A stretch of DNA of 64,000 bases from Streptomyces sp. NBC_01353 (GTDB lineage Bacteria > Actinomycetota > Actinomycetes > Streptomycetales > Streptomycetaceae), in the NCBI RefSeq assembly GCF_036237275.1, contig NZ_CP108352.1, forward strand, positions 6,572,001-6,636,000, written 5' to 3'. Both the position numbers and the translations under genes were made by a program. Under the pieces are notes generated by a model that saw only the letters and a program-made list of their open reading frames with translations, did not search any database and was not told where the DNA came from. Of this stretch, positions 1 through 9,022 are shown one piece after another; position 1 is the stretch's first letter; every line of letters begins with the position of its first letter.

Positions 1-1025
1 CGCTCCGGGTTGGCCGTACGCCACTCGGCGAGCGACTTCTCCCACGCGGCACGGGCCTCACGGCCACGGTCGCCCAGGGCGCGCGTGTGGCCGATGACCT
101 CGTCGGTGACCTCGAAGGCCTGCTCCGGGTCGAAGCCGAGGACACGCTTGGTGGCCGCGATCTCCTCGTCGCCCAGCGCCGAGCCGTGCGCGGCCTCGGT
201 GTTCTGGGCGTTCGGGGCGGGCCAGGCGATGATCGAGCGCATCGCGATGAACGACGGACGCTCGGTCTCGGCCTCGGCGGCCTTGATCGCCGCGAACAGC
301 GCGGCCGGGTCCAGGTCGCCGTTGGCCTGCGGCTCCACACGCTGGACGTGCCAGCCGTAGGCCTCGTACCGCTTCATCGTGTCCTCGGACACGGCGGTCT
401 CGGTGTCGCCCTCGATCGAGATGTGGTTGTCGTCCCACAGCAGGACCAGGTTGCCGAGCTTCTGGTGACCGGCCAGCGAGGAGGCCTCGGCGGAGATGCC
501 CTCCTGGAGGCAGCCGTCACCGGCGATCACGTAGATGTTGTGGTCGAACGGGGAGGTGCCGGGGGCCGCCTCCGGGTCGAACAGACCGCGCTCGTAGCGG
601 GCGGCCATCGCCATGCCCACGGCGTTGGCGACACCCTGGCCCAGCGGGCCGGTCGTCGTCTCCACACCCGCGGTGTGTCCGTACTCCGGGTGACCCGGGG
701 TCTTCGAGCCCCAGGTGCGGAATGCCTTCAGGTCGTCCAGCTCGAGCCCGAAGCCACCCAGGTACAGCTGGGTGTAGAGCGTGAGGGACGAGTGGCCGGC
801 AGAGAGCACGAAACGGTCGCGCCCCACCCAGTCCGGCTCGGCCGGGTCGTGCCGCATCACCTTCTGGAAGAGGGTGTACGCGGCGGGCGCCAGGCTCATG
901 GCCGTACCGGGATGGCCGTTGCCGACCTTCTGTACGGCGTCCGCGGCCAGGACGCGGGCGGTGTCAACGGCCCGCTGGTCCAATTCGGTCCACTCGAGGT
1001 CTGTGGTGGTCGGCTTAGTGCTCAC
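1..1025 (-). CDS. tkt: Transketolase, N-terminal half (cut by window edge)
   Basis: Transketolase moves two-carbon ketol units between sugar phosphates in the non-oxidative pentose phosphate pathway, using thiamine diphosphate, in the cytoplasm. About 341 residues are visible and the 3' half lies outside the window; the family is usually near 690 residues. Visible features are GNGHPGTAMSLAP near residues 36-47, HTAGVETTTGPLGQG near 117-131, and the thiamine-diphosphate motif starting GDG at 169-171 with its Asn near 200. The GTG start is the only in-frame start near the conserved N-terminus. GAGAGGAG lies about 12 nt upstream, and a 13-bp palindrome (1025-1037) sits between it and the start. 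It is divergent from ctaB, a common actinobacterial arrangement. Confidence 0.95.
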   Translation of the reverse strand, partial: MSTKPTTTDLEWTELDQRAVDTARVLAADAVQKVGNGHPGTAMSLAPAAYTLFQKVMRHDPAEPDWVGRDRFVLSAGHSSLTLYTQLYLGGFGLELDDLKAFRTWGSKTPGHPEYGHTAGVETTTGPLGQGVANAVGMAMAARYERGLFDPEAAPGTSPFDHNIYVIAGDGCLQEGISAEASSLAGHQKLGNLVLLWDDNHISIEGDTETAVSEDTMKRYEAYGWHVQRVEPQANGDLDPAALFAAIKAAEAETERPSFIAMRSIIAWPAPNAQNTEAAHGSALGDEEIAATKRVLGFDPEQAFEVTDEVIGHTRALGDRGREARAAWEKSLAEWRTANPE

Positions 1026-1342
1026 CCTGAGTCAGGGCTCCTCTCCACATGTACTGGAAAGCCGGTGACTGAGGGTGTACCGGCGGTGTCGAGCCTACCC
1101 CCGACAACACGCCCATCCTTTCGAGTCCGTGGGCCTCACATGAGCAGTTACAGCAAGAGTGCCGGTCACTGTGTCACTTCGCCTCCCGGACGCCGTCCAA
1201 CCCTTGGGACAAGCCCCCTCAACACGACCCCACCCCCGCGAAGATCGGCGTATGGGCAACGTCTACAGTGGCGTGGTACGCGCAAGCATTCACCCCGTTT
1301 TCACCGGTGAGCTTGCTGGGAATTTCTCTGTCAGGGGTGTGC
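1026..1342. promoter_or_regulatory. Divergent tkt/ctaB intergenic region
   Basis: 317 bp without a supportable gene. It must carry the promoters of both divergent genes. The only clear structure is the palindrome CCCTGAGTCAGGG at 1025-1037, between the tkt ribosome binding site (GAGAGGAG on the minus strand) and its GTG; a hairpin there would bring the two closer. No convincing -35/-10 pair was found for ctaB. Confidence 0.5.
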
Positions 1343-2290
1343 GTGACGGCCGTCGAGTCCCGACCCGCAGGGGTCGTCTTGACTCCCAGCCCGGGGGGCC
1401 ATCGGCCGTTCGGGGCCCGCGTCAAGGCATTCGTGGCGCTGACGAAGCCGCGGATCATCGAGCTTCTGCTCATCACCACCGTGCCGGTGATGTTCCTTGC
1501 CGAGCAGGGTGTGCCGAACATGTGGCTGGTACTCGCCACCTGCTTCGGCGGCTATCTCTCGGCGGGCGGCGCGAACGCGCTGAACATGTACATCGACCGA
1601 GACATCGACGCCCTGATGGACCGCACTTCCCAGCGTCCGCTGGTCACCGGCGTCCTCACCCCGCGTGAAGGCCTGATCTTCGGCCTGACCCTCGCCGTCG
1701 TCTCCACCCTCTGGTTCGGCCTCCTGGTCAACTGGCTCTCCGCCGCCCTCTCGCTCAGCGCGCTCCTCTTCTATGTCGTGGTCTACACGATGATCCTCAA
1801 GCGGCGGACCGCGCAGAACATCGTCTGGGGCGGCATCGCCGGCTGTCTGCCCGTGCTGATCGGCTGGTCGGCCGTCACCAACTCGATGTCCTGGGCCGCG
1901 ATCATCCTCTTCATGGTCATCTTCTTCTGGACGCCGCCGCACTACTGGCCGCTGTCGATGAAGGTGAAGGACGACTACGCCCGCGCGGGCGTCCCCATGC
2001 TCCCGGTCATCGCCTCCAACAAGGTCGTCGCCAAGCAGATCGTCGCGTACAGCTGGGTGATGGTCGCCGTCTCGCTGCTGCTGACCCCGCTCGGCTACAC
2101 CGGCTGGTTCTACACCGCCGTGGCGCTGCTCACCGGCGGCTGGTGGCTCTGGGAGGCGCACGCGCTGCTCAACCGCGCGAAGAACGGCGCGACCGGCGCG
2201 AAGCTCAAGGAGATGCGCCTCTTCCACTGGTCGATCACCTATGTCTCGCTGCTCTTCGTGGCGGTCGCGGTCGACCCCTTCCTGAGGTAG
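1343..2290 (+). CDS. ctaB: Protoheme IX farnesyltransferase (heme O synthase)
   Basis: UbiA-family prenyltransferase that adds a farnesyl group to heme B to make heme O, the precursor of heme A for cytochrome c oxidase; an integral membrane enzyme. The protein is 315 residues with about eight to nine hydrophobic segments. The prenyl-diphosphate-binding region [15 protein letters not shown] is at residues 81-95, and a second polar loop, [13 protein letters not shown], lies near 210. I chose the GTG at 1343 because the protein then begins TAVESRPAG; an upstream in-frame ATG at 1268 would add 25 residues that do not look conserved. The heme A synthase ctaA lies 1.6 kb away on the other strand, so the two successive heme steps are close together. 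Confidence 0.93.
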   Translation: MTAVESRPAGVVLTPSPGGHRPFGARVKAFVALTKPRIIELLLITTVPVMFLAEQGVPNMWLVLATCFGGYLSAGGANALNMYIDRDIDALMDRTSQRPLVTGVLTPREGLIFGLTLAVVSTLWFGLLVNWLSAALSLSALLFYVVVYTMILKRRTAQNIVWGGIAGCLPVLIGWSAVTNSMSWAAIILFMVIFFWTPPHYWPLSMKVKDDYARAGVPMLPVIASNKVVAKQIVAYSWVMVAVSLLLTPLGYTGWFYTAVALLTGGWWLWEAHALLNRAKNGATGAKLKEMRLFHWSITYVSLLFVAVAVDPFLR

Positions 2291-2382
2291 TCCCTCGGAC
2301 CTGATCAACGGCCGGGGTACGTGGGCAAGACCACGTACCCCGGCCGTCGCCAGTCGATCTACCTGTCAGTAGCATCGTTGGT

Positions 2383-2715
2383 ATGGCAGACACCAAGCAG
2401 GCGGACACCAAGGCGGAGCGCAAGGCGGCCAAGCTCGCCAAGCAGATCCAGGCGTTCTCCAAGAAGCACGGCGGCGCCGAGGGGCAGCTCGCCTACATCG
2501 GTCAGATGGGCACCCGCATCGTCCTCGTCGGCGAGGACGGCGGCTGGGGCGACCTGGTGGCCCCCACGTTCCCCGTCGCCCAGCAGGCCGCCGAGAAGGC
2601 CGGGCTGACCCTGCACGACGAGTTCGACGGCGAGTTCGCCGCCAAGGTCGTGACCGGCCCGTACGAGTGGACCCGGATGGCCGGTATCCAGCTCGGCGGC
2701 CCGTCGAACGGCTGA
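2383..2715 (+). CDS. Conserved actinobacterial protein of unknown function (110 aa)
   Basis: I recognise no characterised family. The protein starts with a lysine- and alanine-rich helix (residues 1-30, KAERKAAKLAKQIQAFSKKHG), followed by a compact region with GQMGTRIVLVGEDGGWGDLV and a C-terminus ending YEWTRMAGIQLGG. It is soluble, with no signal peptide. A -10-like hexamer TAGCAT at 2370-2375 lies 7 nt before the ATG and there is no ribosome binding site, so the transcript is probably leaderless. It sits alone between ctaB and an amidohydrolase-like gene, both on the same strand. Coding bias is good. Confidence 0.8.
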   Translation: MADTKQADTKAERKAAKLAKQIQAFSKKHGGAEGQLAYIGQMGTRIVLVGEDGGWGDLVAPTFPVAQQAAEKAGLTLHDEFDGEFAAKVVTGPYEWTRMAGIQLGGPSNG

Positions 2716-2783
2716 GGCAACAACCTCGGGTGGGGCTCACCCGTTAGGACGGGTGGAAGCACGTCCACGCAGGGAGCCCCCGA

Positions 2784-3863
2784 ATGATCGAGACCCCGAG
2801 CCTGGTGGACCAGTACTGCCACGGGGTGCTCCGCAAGGAGCTCGGCCTCGGCATCTTCGAGGCACACCTCGGCAGAACAGGCGCACCGCCCGCCCCCGGC
2901 ACCACCTTCTTCGACACCCAGACCGGCTTCGCGGTACGCCGCTGGTGCCCGCCGCTGCTCGGCCTGGAACCGCACTGCCCACCGGCCCGCTATCTCGCCC
3001 GCCGCCGGGAACTGGGCGTCCTGGAGTCCGGGCGCAGGCTGCTGCGGGCCTCCGGGATCTCCACCTACCTGGTGGACACCGGACTGCCCGGCGATCTGAC
3101 AGGACCCGCCGAGATCGCCTCCGCCGGAGCGGCCGACGCCCACGAGATCATCCGGCTGGAGCTGCTCGCCGAGCAGGTCGCCGACACCTCGGGGACGGTC
3201 GAGGGGCTCCTGGCCAACCTCGCGGAGGCCGTCCACGGCGCCGCCTCGACCGCCGTCGCCTTCACCTCCGTGGCGGGGGTGCCCCGGGGGCTCGCGTACG
3301 CGCCCGAACCACCGGGCCCCGGAGAGGTGCGCGGGGCCGCGGGCCGCTGGCTGGCCGGGCGTGCGGCCGGCGGCCGGCTCACCGAACCCGTCCTGCTGCG
3401 CCATCTCCTATGGATCGCCGTCGCCTCCGGGCGGCCGCTCCAGCTGCACGTGGGGACCGAGGACCCGGACGGACTGGCCGGCTTCGCCGCCTCCACCAGC
3501 GGGCTCGGCACCGACCTCGTACTCCTGCACGGATATCCGTACCACCGGCAGACGGCCCAGCTGACCGGTGTCTTCCCGCATGTGTACGCCGACCTCGGCT
3601 CCGTCCTCGGCAGGACCGGGGCCCGGGCCGCGGCCGTCCTCGCCGAACTCCTGGAGCTGGCCCCCTTCGGCAAGCTGCTCTTCTCCAGCGGCGCCCACGC
3701 CCTGCCCGAGCTGCACGTCGTCGCGGCCAGCGTCTTCCGCGGCGCGCTCGGCCGGGTGCTGGGCGAATGGGTGGGCGACGGCGCCTGGTCCCTCAGCGAC
3801 GCGCAGCGCGTCGCCACGATGATCGCGGCGGGCAATGCGCAGCGGGTTTACAAGCTCATCTGA
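2784..3863 (+). CDS. Amidohydrolase-family (TIM-barrel) protein
   Basis: 359-residue cytoplasmic protein resembling the amidohydrolase 2 family (decarboxylase / FluG C-terminal type metal hydrolases). Metal-site-like features are DQYCHG near residue 13, LQLHVG near 222 and FSSGAHALPEL near 300; the C-terminus has the family-like NAQRVYKL. The middle (170-215) is alanine- and glycine-rich. The substrate is unknown. GGGAG lies 7 nt before the ATG, and a short inverted repeat CACCCG/CGGGTG (2738-2755) lies upstream. The family assignment is fairly secure; the reaction is not. It converges on ctaA with about 46 bp between the stops. Confidence 0.78.
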   Translation: MIETPSLVDQYCHGVLRKELGLGIFEAHLGRTGAPPAPGTTFFDTQTGFAVRRWCPPLLGLEPHCPPARYLARRRELGVLESGRRLLRASGISTYLVDTGLPGDLTGPAEIASAGAADAHEIIRLELLAEQVADTSGTVEGLLANLAEAVHGAASTAVAFTSVAGVPRGLAYAPEPPGPGEVRGAAGRWLAGRAAGGRLTEPVLLRHLLWIAVASGRPLQLHVGTEDPDGLAGFAASTSGLGTDLVLLHGYPYHRQTAQLTGVFPHVYADLGSVLGRTGARAAAVLAELLELAPFGKLLFSSGAHALPELHVVAASVFRGALGRVLGEWVGDGAWSLSDAQRVATMIAAGNAQRVYKLI

Positions 3864-3909
3864 GCGCGTGCCCGATTTCGGATATCGCGCGGATTCGTTC
3901 CGCGCCGCC

Positions 3910-4869
3910 TTACGCCGTCGCCAGCGCGGAGTCGGCCTGGGCCGGGATCTCCGGGGCGGACACCGGGCGTTCGCGCAGGCTCAGGGCGAGGCGCAGGACG
4001 GCGATCCACATCAGCGCGGAGCCGAGCATGTGCGCGCCGACCAGGAGCTCGGGGACCCCGGTGAAGTACTGGAGGTACCCGATCCCGCCCTGCGCGAGCA
4101 GCACGATCAGCAGGTCGCGGGCGCGGGCCCGGGTGTCGTCGGGAGCGTCCACCACCCGCAGCACCAGCCACATGGCGAGCGCGAGCGCGCAGACGACCCA
4201 GGCGGCGATGGCGTGGAGGTGGGCGGCGGCGGTCCAGTCCCACGGCATCCGCGGGACGTCGCTGCTGTCACCCGCGTGCTTGCCCGAGCCGGTCACTCCG
4301 GTGCCGAGGACGATCAGCAGCGCCGAGGCGGCGATGATGGCCCAGGACAGCTTGCGGACCGGACCGGGGACGCGCGGCCGGGGCGTCGTGTCGCCCTCGC
4401 GGGTGCGCTGCCAGGTGATCACGGCGACGGTGAGGAGCGCGTTCGCGGCGATGAAGTGGCCGGCGACCGTCCACGGGTTGAGGCCCATCCACACGGTGAT
4501 GCCGCCCAGGACCGCGTTGCTCGCGACGATCCAGAACTGCAGCCAGCCGAGCCGGGTCAGACCGCGGCGCCAGGGCTTGGTGGACCGCGCGGCGATGATC
4601 GCCCAGCCGACCGCGGCCGACAGGACGTACGTGAGCATCCGGTTGCCGAACTCGATCGCGCCGCGATAGCCCTGCTCGGGCGTCACGATGAGGCTGTCGT
4701 CCGTGCACTTGGGCCAGGTGTCGCAGCCGAGACCGGAGCCGGTGAGCCGGACCGCGCCTCCCGTGACGATGATGAGCACGCTCATCACGACGGCGGAGAG
4801 CGCGGCGCGCCGGAGCGTCCGGGGGGACGGGGTCCAGCGCCTGGCGATGGAGGCGAGGGGGGTCAGCAC
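3910..4869 (-). CDS. ctaA: Heme A synthase (COX15/CtaA family)
   Basis: Converts heme O to heme A by oxidising the C8 methyl group, downstream of CtaB in cytochrome oxidase maturation; a polytopic membrane protein. The protein is 319 residues with about eight hydrophobic segments. TGGAVRLTGSGLGCDTWPKC near residues 35-55 holds the conserved cysteine pair of the first external loop, followed by IEFGNRMLTYVL with a heme-ligand-type region. I chose GTG at 4869 rather than the in-frame ATG at 4899 because a -10-like TACGAT (4877-4882, minus strand) lies exactly 7 nt before this GTG, as in leaderless Streptomyces genes, and the upstream ATG would lie above that promoter. It ends with an alanine-rich tail. 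Confidence 0.93.
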   Translation of the reverse strand: MLTPLASIARRWTPSPRTLRRAALSAVVMSVLIIVTGGAVRLTGSGLGCDTWPKCTDDSLIVTPEQGYRGAIEFGNRMLTYVLSAAVGWAIIAARSTKPWRRGLTRLGWLQFWIVASNAVLGGITVWMGLNPWTVAGHFIAANALLTVAVITWQRTREGDTTPRPRVPGPVRKLSWAIIAASALLIVLGTGVTGSGKHAGDSSDVPRMPWDWTAAAHLHAIAAWVVCALALAMWLVLRVVDAPDDTRARARDLLIVLLAQGGIGYLQYFTGVPELLVGAHMLGSALMWIAVLRLALSLRERPVSAPEIPAQADSALATA

Positions 4870-4876
4870 GGGCCCT

Positions 4877-4882
4877 ATCGTA
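4877..4882 (-). promoter_or_regulatory. ctaA -10 element, leaderless arrangement
   Basis: TACGAT read on the minus strand, followed by AGGGCCC and the GTG of ctaA. The 7-nt distance puts the start codon at or next to the transcription start. It decides the ctaA start over an ATG 30 nt upstream. Confidence 0.65.
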
Positions 4883-4953
4883 GGACGGGGCTTGTGCACG
4901 CTTTCACGAGGGGTGCGTTACGGGTGAAGTCACCCCGGAACGTCACACCGCCG

Positions 4954-5721
4954 CTACTCCCAGCGGAAGAACTTCGCCGCCGCGCCGAGTCCGAGCACCG
5001 CCCACACGGCGAGGGTCAGCGCCTGTCCCCACGGCATCGCGGCGCCGCCCTGGAGCACGTCCCGCAGCCCGTCGGAGAGCGCCGAGATCGGCAGCAGTTC
5101 CAGTACGGCGCGGGCCGCGCCCGGGAACTTGTCCAGCGGCACGATCACCCCGCCGCCCACCAGGAGCAGCAGGAAGACCAGGTTCGCGGCGGCCAGCGTC
5201 GCCTCCGCCCGCAGCGTGCCGGCCATCAGCAGGCCGAGGCCCGAGAAGGCGGCCGTGCCGAGGACGAGCAGCAGCAGGACGGAGAACGGGCCGCCCTGGG
5301 GCGACCATCCGAGCCCCAGCGCGATCGCCGTCAGGAGCCCGACCTGGAGCACCTCGGTGACCAGGACGGAGAGCGTCTTGGCGGTCATCAGCGCCCAGCG
5401 GGGCAGCGGGGAGGCGCCGAGCCGCTTGAGCACCCCGTAGCGGCGCTCGAAGCCGGTCGCGATGGCCTGGCCGGTGAAGGCGGTGGACATCACGGCGAGC
5501 GCGAGGACACCGGGGGCGAGAAAGTCGACGGCCTTGTCCGTCCCCGTGTCGACGATGTCGACGGTCGAGAACAGCACGAGCAGCAGGGACGGGATGATCA
5601 CCGTCAGGAGCAGCTGCTCGCCGTTGCGCAGCAGCATCTTCGTCTCCAGGACGGTCTGCGCCGCGATCATCCGGCCGACGGGGGCGGCTCCCGGCTTCGG
5701 GGCATAGGTTCCCGTGCTCAT
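4954..5721 (-). CDS. ABC-2 type transporter permease
   Basis: 255-residue integral membrane subunit of an ABC exporter, with six predicted hydrophobic segments of ABC-2 type. The N-terminal helix carries ETKMLLRNGEQLLLT, typical of daunorubicin-resistance-type permeases, and FERRYGVLKRLGASPLPRW precedes the second membrane pair. Its ATG overlaps the stop of the upstream ATPase gene by 4 nt (ATGA), so the two are translationally coupled and form one transporter. The cargo is not shown by the sequence; drugs, lipids or a peptide are possible. Pairs like this next to suf are usual in Streptomyces. Confidence 0.9.
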   Translation of the reverse strand: MSTGTYAPKPGAAPVGRMIAAQTVLETKMLLRNGEQLLLTVIIPSLLLVLFSTVDIVDTGTDKAVDFLAPGVLALAVMSTAFTGQAIATGFERRYGVLKRLGASPLPRWALMTAKTLSVLVTEVLQVGLLTAIALGLGWSPQGGPFSVLLLLVLGTAAFSGLGLLMAGTLRAEATLAAANLVFLLLLVGGGVIVPLDKFPGAARAVLELLPISALSDGLRDVLQGGAAMPWGQALTLAVWAVLGLGAAAKFFRWE

Positions 5722-6644
5722 GACCGCAGCTCCTTGCCCGTCAATTCGAGGAAGACGTCTTCGAGGGTGTGGCGCTCCACCGCGATGCCGTCCGGCATCA
5801 CGCCGTGCTGGGCGCACCAGCTGGTGACGGTGGCGAGCAGCTGCGGGCCCACCTCGCCGCTGATCCGGTACGCGCCCGGGGTCAGCTCCGCGGCCGCCGT
5901 GCCGTCCGGCAGGGCCTTGAGCAGCGAGCCGAGGTCGAGCCCGGGGCGGCCGGTGAAGCGCAGGGTGTTCTCGGCGCCGCCGCGGCACAGCGACTCGGGG
6001 CTGCCCTGGGCGGCGACCCGGCCGCCGTCGATGATGGCGACGTCGTCCGCGAGCTCCTCGGCCTCGTTCATGAAGTGCGTGGTGAGGACGACGGTGGCGC
6101 CGTCGGTCCGCAGCTCGCGGACGAGGTCCCAGGTGGCGTGGCGGGCCTGCGGGTCGAGTCCGGCGGTCGGCTCGTCGAGGAAGACCAGCTCGGGGCGGCC
6201 GACGACGGCCATGGCGAGCGCGAGGCGCTGCTGCTGGCCGCCGGAGAGCCGGCGGTAGGTGGTCCGGCCGCAGGAGCCGAGCCCGAGGCGCTCGATCAGG
6301 GCGTCCACGTCCAGCGGGTGCGCGTGCAGCTTCGCCATGTGGCGGAGCATCTCCTCGGCGCGGGCGCCGGAGTAGACGCCACCCGACTGGAGCATCACGC
6401 CGATCCGGGGACGCAGCAGGCCCGCGTCGGCGACCGGGTCGAGGCCGAGGACGCGGACGGTGCCCGCGTCGGCCTTCCGGTAGCCCTCGCAGGTCTCGAT
6501 CGTGGTGGTCTTCCCGGCCCCGTTGGGGCCGAGCACGGCGGTCACGGTGCCGGCCCGGACGTCGAGGTCGAGGCCGTCGACGGCGGTCTTCGTCCCGTAC
6601 CGCTTGACCAGGCCGCGGACCTGGACGACGGACTCGTTTCGCAT
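5718..6644 (-). CDS. ABC transporter ATP-binding subunit
   Basis: 308-residue nucleotide-binding subunit of the exporter encoded with the following permease. Walker A GPNGAGKTTTIE lies near residues 38-49, the signature RLSGGQQQRLALAMA in the middle, then Walker B ELVFLDEPTAGLD and the switch histidine in VLTTHFMNEAEELADDV. A C-terminal DrrA-like extension (230-308) follows. The ATG at 6644 was chosen because TAGACT on the minus strand (6652-6657) lies 7 nt before it; longer in-frame starts lack support. It is divergent from sufR across 180 bp that also hold an iron-box-like palindrome. Confidence 0.93.
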   Translation of the reverse strand: MRNESVVQVRGLVKRYGTKTAVDGLDLDVRAGTVTAVLGPNGAGKTTTIETCEGYRKADAGTVRVLGLDPVADAGLLRPRIGVMLQSGGVYSGARAEEMLRHMAKLHAHPLDVDALIERLGLGSCGRTTYRRLSGGQQQRLALAMAVVGRPELVFLDEPTAGLDPQARHATWDLVRELRTDGATVVLTTHFMNEAEELADDVAIIDGGRVAAQGSPESLCRGGAENTLRFTGRPGLDLGSLLKALPDGTAAAELTPGAYRISGEVGPQLLATVTSWCAQHGVMPDGIAVERHTLEDVFLELTGKELRS

Positions 6645-6651
6645 GGCGGGA

Positions 6652-6657
6652 AGTCTA
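6652..6657 (-). promoter_or_regulatory. -10 element of the ABC exporter operon
   Basis: TAGACT on the minus strand, then TCCCGCC and the ATG at 6644. The 7-nt spacing and absence of a ribosome binding site suggest a leaderless transcript. Confidence 0.6.
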
Positions 6658-6734
6658 GAGAGGTTGCCGGGGTCGATCCGGGGCGGGGCCCGAATCCCGC
6701 TCGAATTCGTCCTATGAATGATCATCTTCGCAGG

Positions 6735-6753
6735 TCAGGTAAGCCTTACCTGA
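6735..6753. promoter_or_regulatory. Iron-box-like palindrome (DmdR/IdeR type)
   Basis: TCAGGTAAGCCTTACCTGA is a perfect 19-bp palindrome around a central C. It resembles the actinobacterial iron box (consensus near TTAGGTTAGGCTAACCTAA), with matches concentrated in the AGGT/ACCT half-sites. It lies between the ABC exporter operon (91 bp from its ATG) and the suf operon (72 bp from the sufR GTG), upstream of the sufR -35. Which operon it controls, and in what sense, is inference. Confidence 0.6.
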
Positions 6754-6811
6754 GTGATGTACGGCACCGTCCTCCGCTCGGACGGCGCTTGTCACTGCCG
6801 AAGGAATTACG

Positions 6812-6825
6812 CAACAATGGCGTTG
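6812..6825. promoter_or_regulatory. SufR operator, CAAC-N6-GTTG
   Basis: CAACAATGGCGTTG overlaps the putative sufR -10 (AACAAT, 6813-6818) and the first base of the GTG start. From memory, SufR of S. avermitilis represses its suf operon through a 14-bp CAAC-N6-GTTG palindrome; this site fits exactly. A TTGTCA (6789-6794) 18 bp upstream of the -10 can serve as -35. Binding here would block the promoter directly. Confidence 0.85.
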
Positions 6826-7565
6826 TGAAAAACGTCGACGCGGCTCCGGTGGAGGAACTCGCGACCGGTGAGCGCTCCACACGCAACCGGATCGCGCGGT
6901 CCATCCTGGATCACGGGCCGTCGACGGTCTCCGACCTCGCGCAGCGCCTCCGCCTCACCCAGGCGGCCGTGCGCCGCCATCTCGATTCCCTCGTCGCCGA
7001 CAATGTCGTCGAGGCCCGTGAGAAGCGCGTGTACGGAGCCCGCACCCGCGGCCGCCCCGCCAAGGTCTTCGCGCTGACCGACTGCGGCCGGGACGCCTTC
7101 GACCAGTCGTACGACTCGCTGGCCGTCGACGCCCTGCGCTGGATCGAAAAGTCCGCAGGCGGAGGGGCTGCCGGAGAGGCCGCCGTGGCCGCCTTCGCCC
7201 GCGACCGTCTCGAGCACCAGGCAGAGGCGTACCGCGAGGCCGTCGAGTCGGCGGACGCCGACCAGCGCACCGAGGCTCTTGCCAGGGCCCTGAGCGCGGA
7301 CGGGTACGCTGCCACTGCGCGGAACGCGCCGGTCGGCGAGCAGCTCTGCCAGCATCACTGCCCGGTCGCCCATGTCGCCGAGCAGTACCCCCAGCTGTGC
7401 GAGGCGGAGACGGAGATCTTCTCCCGCCTCTTGGGAACGCACGTCCAGCGTCTCGCCACCATCGCGCATGGTGACGGCGTCTGCACGACGTTCATCCCGC
7501 ACATTTCCCCACAGACCACCCCATCAGAAGCATCCGCAAGTACGGCCGGGAGGAACCCCGCATGA
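6825..7565 (+). CDS. sufR: SufR, iron-sulfur-sensing repressor of the suf operon
   Basis: DeoR/ArsR-like winged-helix regulator of 246 residues. Residues 18-85 form the helix-turn-helix with [23 protein letters not shown] and the wing [15 protein letters not shown]. The C-terminal half carries the cluster-binding cysteines C175-x3-C179-x12-C192, with a fourth at C220. In characterised homologues the [4Fe-4S] form represses suf and cluster loss derepresses it. The GTG start has no ribosome binding site and lies 6 nt after AACAAT, so it is probably leaderless. The stop overlaps the sufB start by 4 nt (ATGA). The last 25 residues are low-complexity and may not be structured. Confidence 0.93.
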   Translation: MKNVDAAPVEELATGERSTRNRIARSILDHGPSTVSDLAQRLRLTQAAVRRHLDSLVADNVVEAREKRVYGARTRGRPAKVFALTDCGRDAFDQSYDSLAVDALRWIEKSAGGGAAGEAAVAAFARDRLEHQAEAYREAVESADADQRTEALARALSADGYAATARNAPVGEQLCQHHCPVAHVAEQYPQLCEAETEIFSRLLGTHVQRLATIAHGDGVCTTFIPHISPQTTPSEASASTAGRNPA

Positions 7566-8977
7566 CCACCGAGATCAGCCACCCCGAGCTCGAGGGCCTG
7601 GGTCGGTACGAGTACGGCTGGGCCGACTCCGACGCCGCCGGTGCCACTGCAAAGCGCGGTCTGAACGAGGATGTCGTCCGCGACATCTCCGCGAAGAAGA
7701 ACGAGCCCGAGTGGATGCTGAAGCTGCGGCTCAAGGGTCTGCGCCTCTTCGACAAGAAGCCCATGCCGAGCTGGGGCTCCGACCTGTCGGGCATCGACTT
7801 CGACAACATCAAGTACTTCGTGCGCTCCACCGAGAAGCAGGCCGCTTCCTGGGAGGAACTGCCCGAGGACATCAAGAACACGTACGACAAGCTCGGCATC
7901 CCGGAGGCGGAGAAGCAGCGCCTCGTCGCCGGTGTCGCGGCCCAGTACGAGTCCGAGGTCGTGTACCACCAGATCCGTGAGGACCTGGAGGAGCAGGGCG
8001 TCATCTTCGTCGACACCGACACCGCGCTGAAGGAGCACGAGGAGCTCTTCCGCGAGTACTTCGGCACGATCATCCCGGTCGGCGACAACAAGTTCGCCTC
8101 GCTGAACACGGCCGTGTGGTCCGGCGGATCGTTCATCTACGTGCCGAAGGGCGTGCACGTCGAGATCCCGCTGCAGGCCTACTTCCGTATCAACACGGAG
8201 AACATGGGCCAGTTCGAGCGGACGCTGATCGTCGTCGACGAGGACGCCTACGTCCACTACGTCGAGGGCTGCACCGCCCCGATCTACTCCTCCGACTCGC
8301 TGCACTCCGCGGTCGTCGAGATCATCGTGAAGAAGGGCGCCCGCTGCCGCTACACGACGATCCAGAACTGGTCGAACAACGTCTACAACCTGGTCACCAA
8401 GCGTGCCGTGGCCTACGAGGGCGCGACCATGGAGTGGGTCGACGGCAACATCGGCTCCAAGGTCACCATGAAGTACCCGGCGGTCTACCTGATGGGCGAG
8501 CACGCCAAGGGCGAGACCCTGTCCATCGCCTTCGCGGGCGAGGGCCAGCACCAGGACGCCGGCGCCAAGATGGTCCACATGGCTCCGAACACCTCCTCCA
8601 ACATCGTCTCCAAGTCGGTGGCGCGAGGCGGCGGCCGCACCTCCTACCGCGGTCTCATCGAGATCGGCGAGGGTGCCCCGGGCGCCAAGTCGAACGTGCT
8701 CTGCGACGCGCTGCTCGTCGACACGATCTCCCGTTCGGACACGTACCCCTACGTGGACGTCCGCGAGGACGACGTCTCCATGGGCCACGAGGCCACCGTC
8801 TCCAAGGTCTCCGAGGACCAGCTCTTCTACCTGATGAGCCGCGGCATGACCGAGTTCGAGGCGATGGCGATGATCGTGCGCGGCTTCGTCGAGCCCATCG
8901 CCAAGGAGCTGCCGATGGAGTACGCCCTCGAGCTCAACCGGCTGATCGAGCTGCAGATGGAAGGCGCGGTGGGCTGA
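7562..8977 (+). CDS. sufB: Fe-S cluster assembly scaffold SufB
   Basis: 471-residue SufB, which with SufC and SufD forms the SufBC2D scaffold where Fe-S clusters are built before transfer. Full length for the family. Typical blocks are visible: the N-terminal [19 protein letters not shown] region, [21 protein letters not shown], the core beta-helix with [22 protein letters not shown], and the C-terminal [16 protein letters not shown] helix shared with SufD. The start overlaps the sufR stop, so translation is coupled. It is followed by a 225-nt spacer, the only large gap in the operon. Confidence 0.97.
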   Translation: MTTEISHPELEGLGRYEYGWADSDAAGATAKRGLNEDVVRDISAKKNEPEWMLKLRLKGLRLFDKKPMPSWGSDLSGIDFDNIKYFVRSTEKQAASWEELPEDIKNTYDKLGIPEAEKQRLVAGVAAQYESEVVYHQIREDLEEQGVIFVDTDTALKEHEELFREYFGTIIPVGDNKFASLNTAVWSGGSFIYVPKGVHVEIPLQAYFRINTENMGQFERTLIVVDEDAYVHYVEGCTAPIYSSDSLHSAVVEIIVKKGARCRYTTIQNWSNNVYNLVTKRAVAYEGATMEWVDGNIGSKVTMKYPAVYLMGEHAKGETLSIAFAGEGQHQDAGAKMVHMAPNTSSNIVSKSVARGGGRTSYRGLIEIGEGAPGAKSNVLCDALLVDTISRSDTYPYVDVREDDVSMGHEATVSKVSEDQLFYLMSRGMTEFEAMAMIVRGFVEPIAKELPMEYALELNRLIELQMEGAVG

Positions 8978-9022
8978 GGCGCCCCGCGGACCGGCCGGGC
9001 GCGTCCCGGCCGGATCGGCCCC

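Noticed and set aside
3835-6258. Long plus-strand frame opposite ctaA and the ABC permease
   Set aside because: The ctaA and permease proteins on the minus strand carry conserved motifs; this frame carries none.
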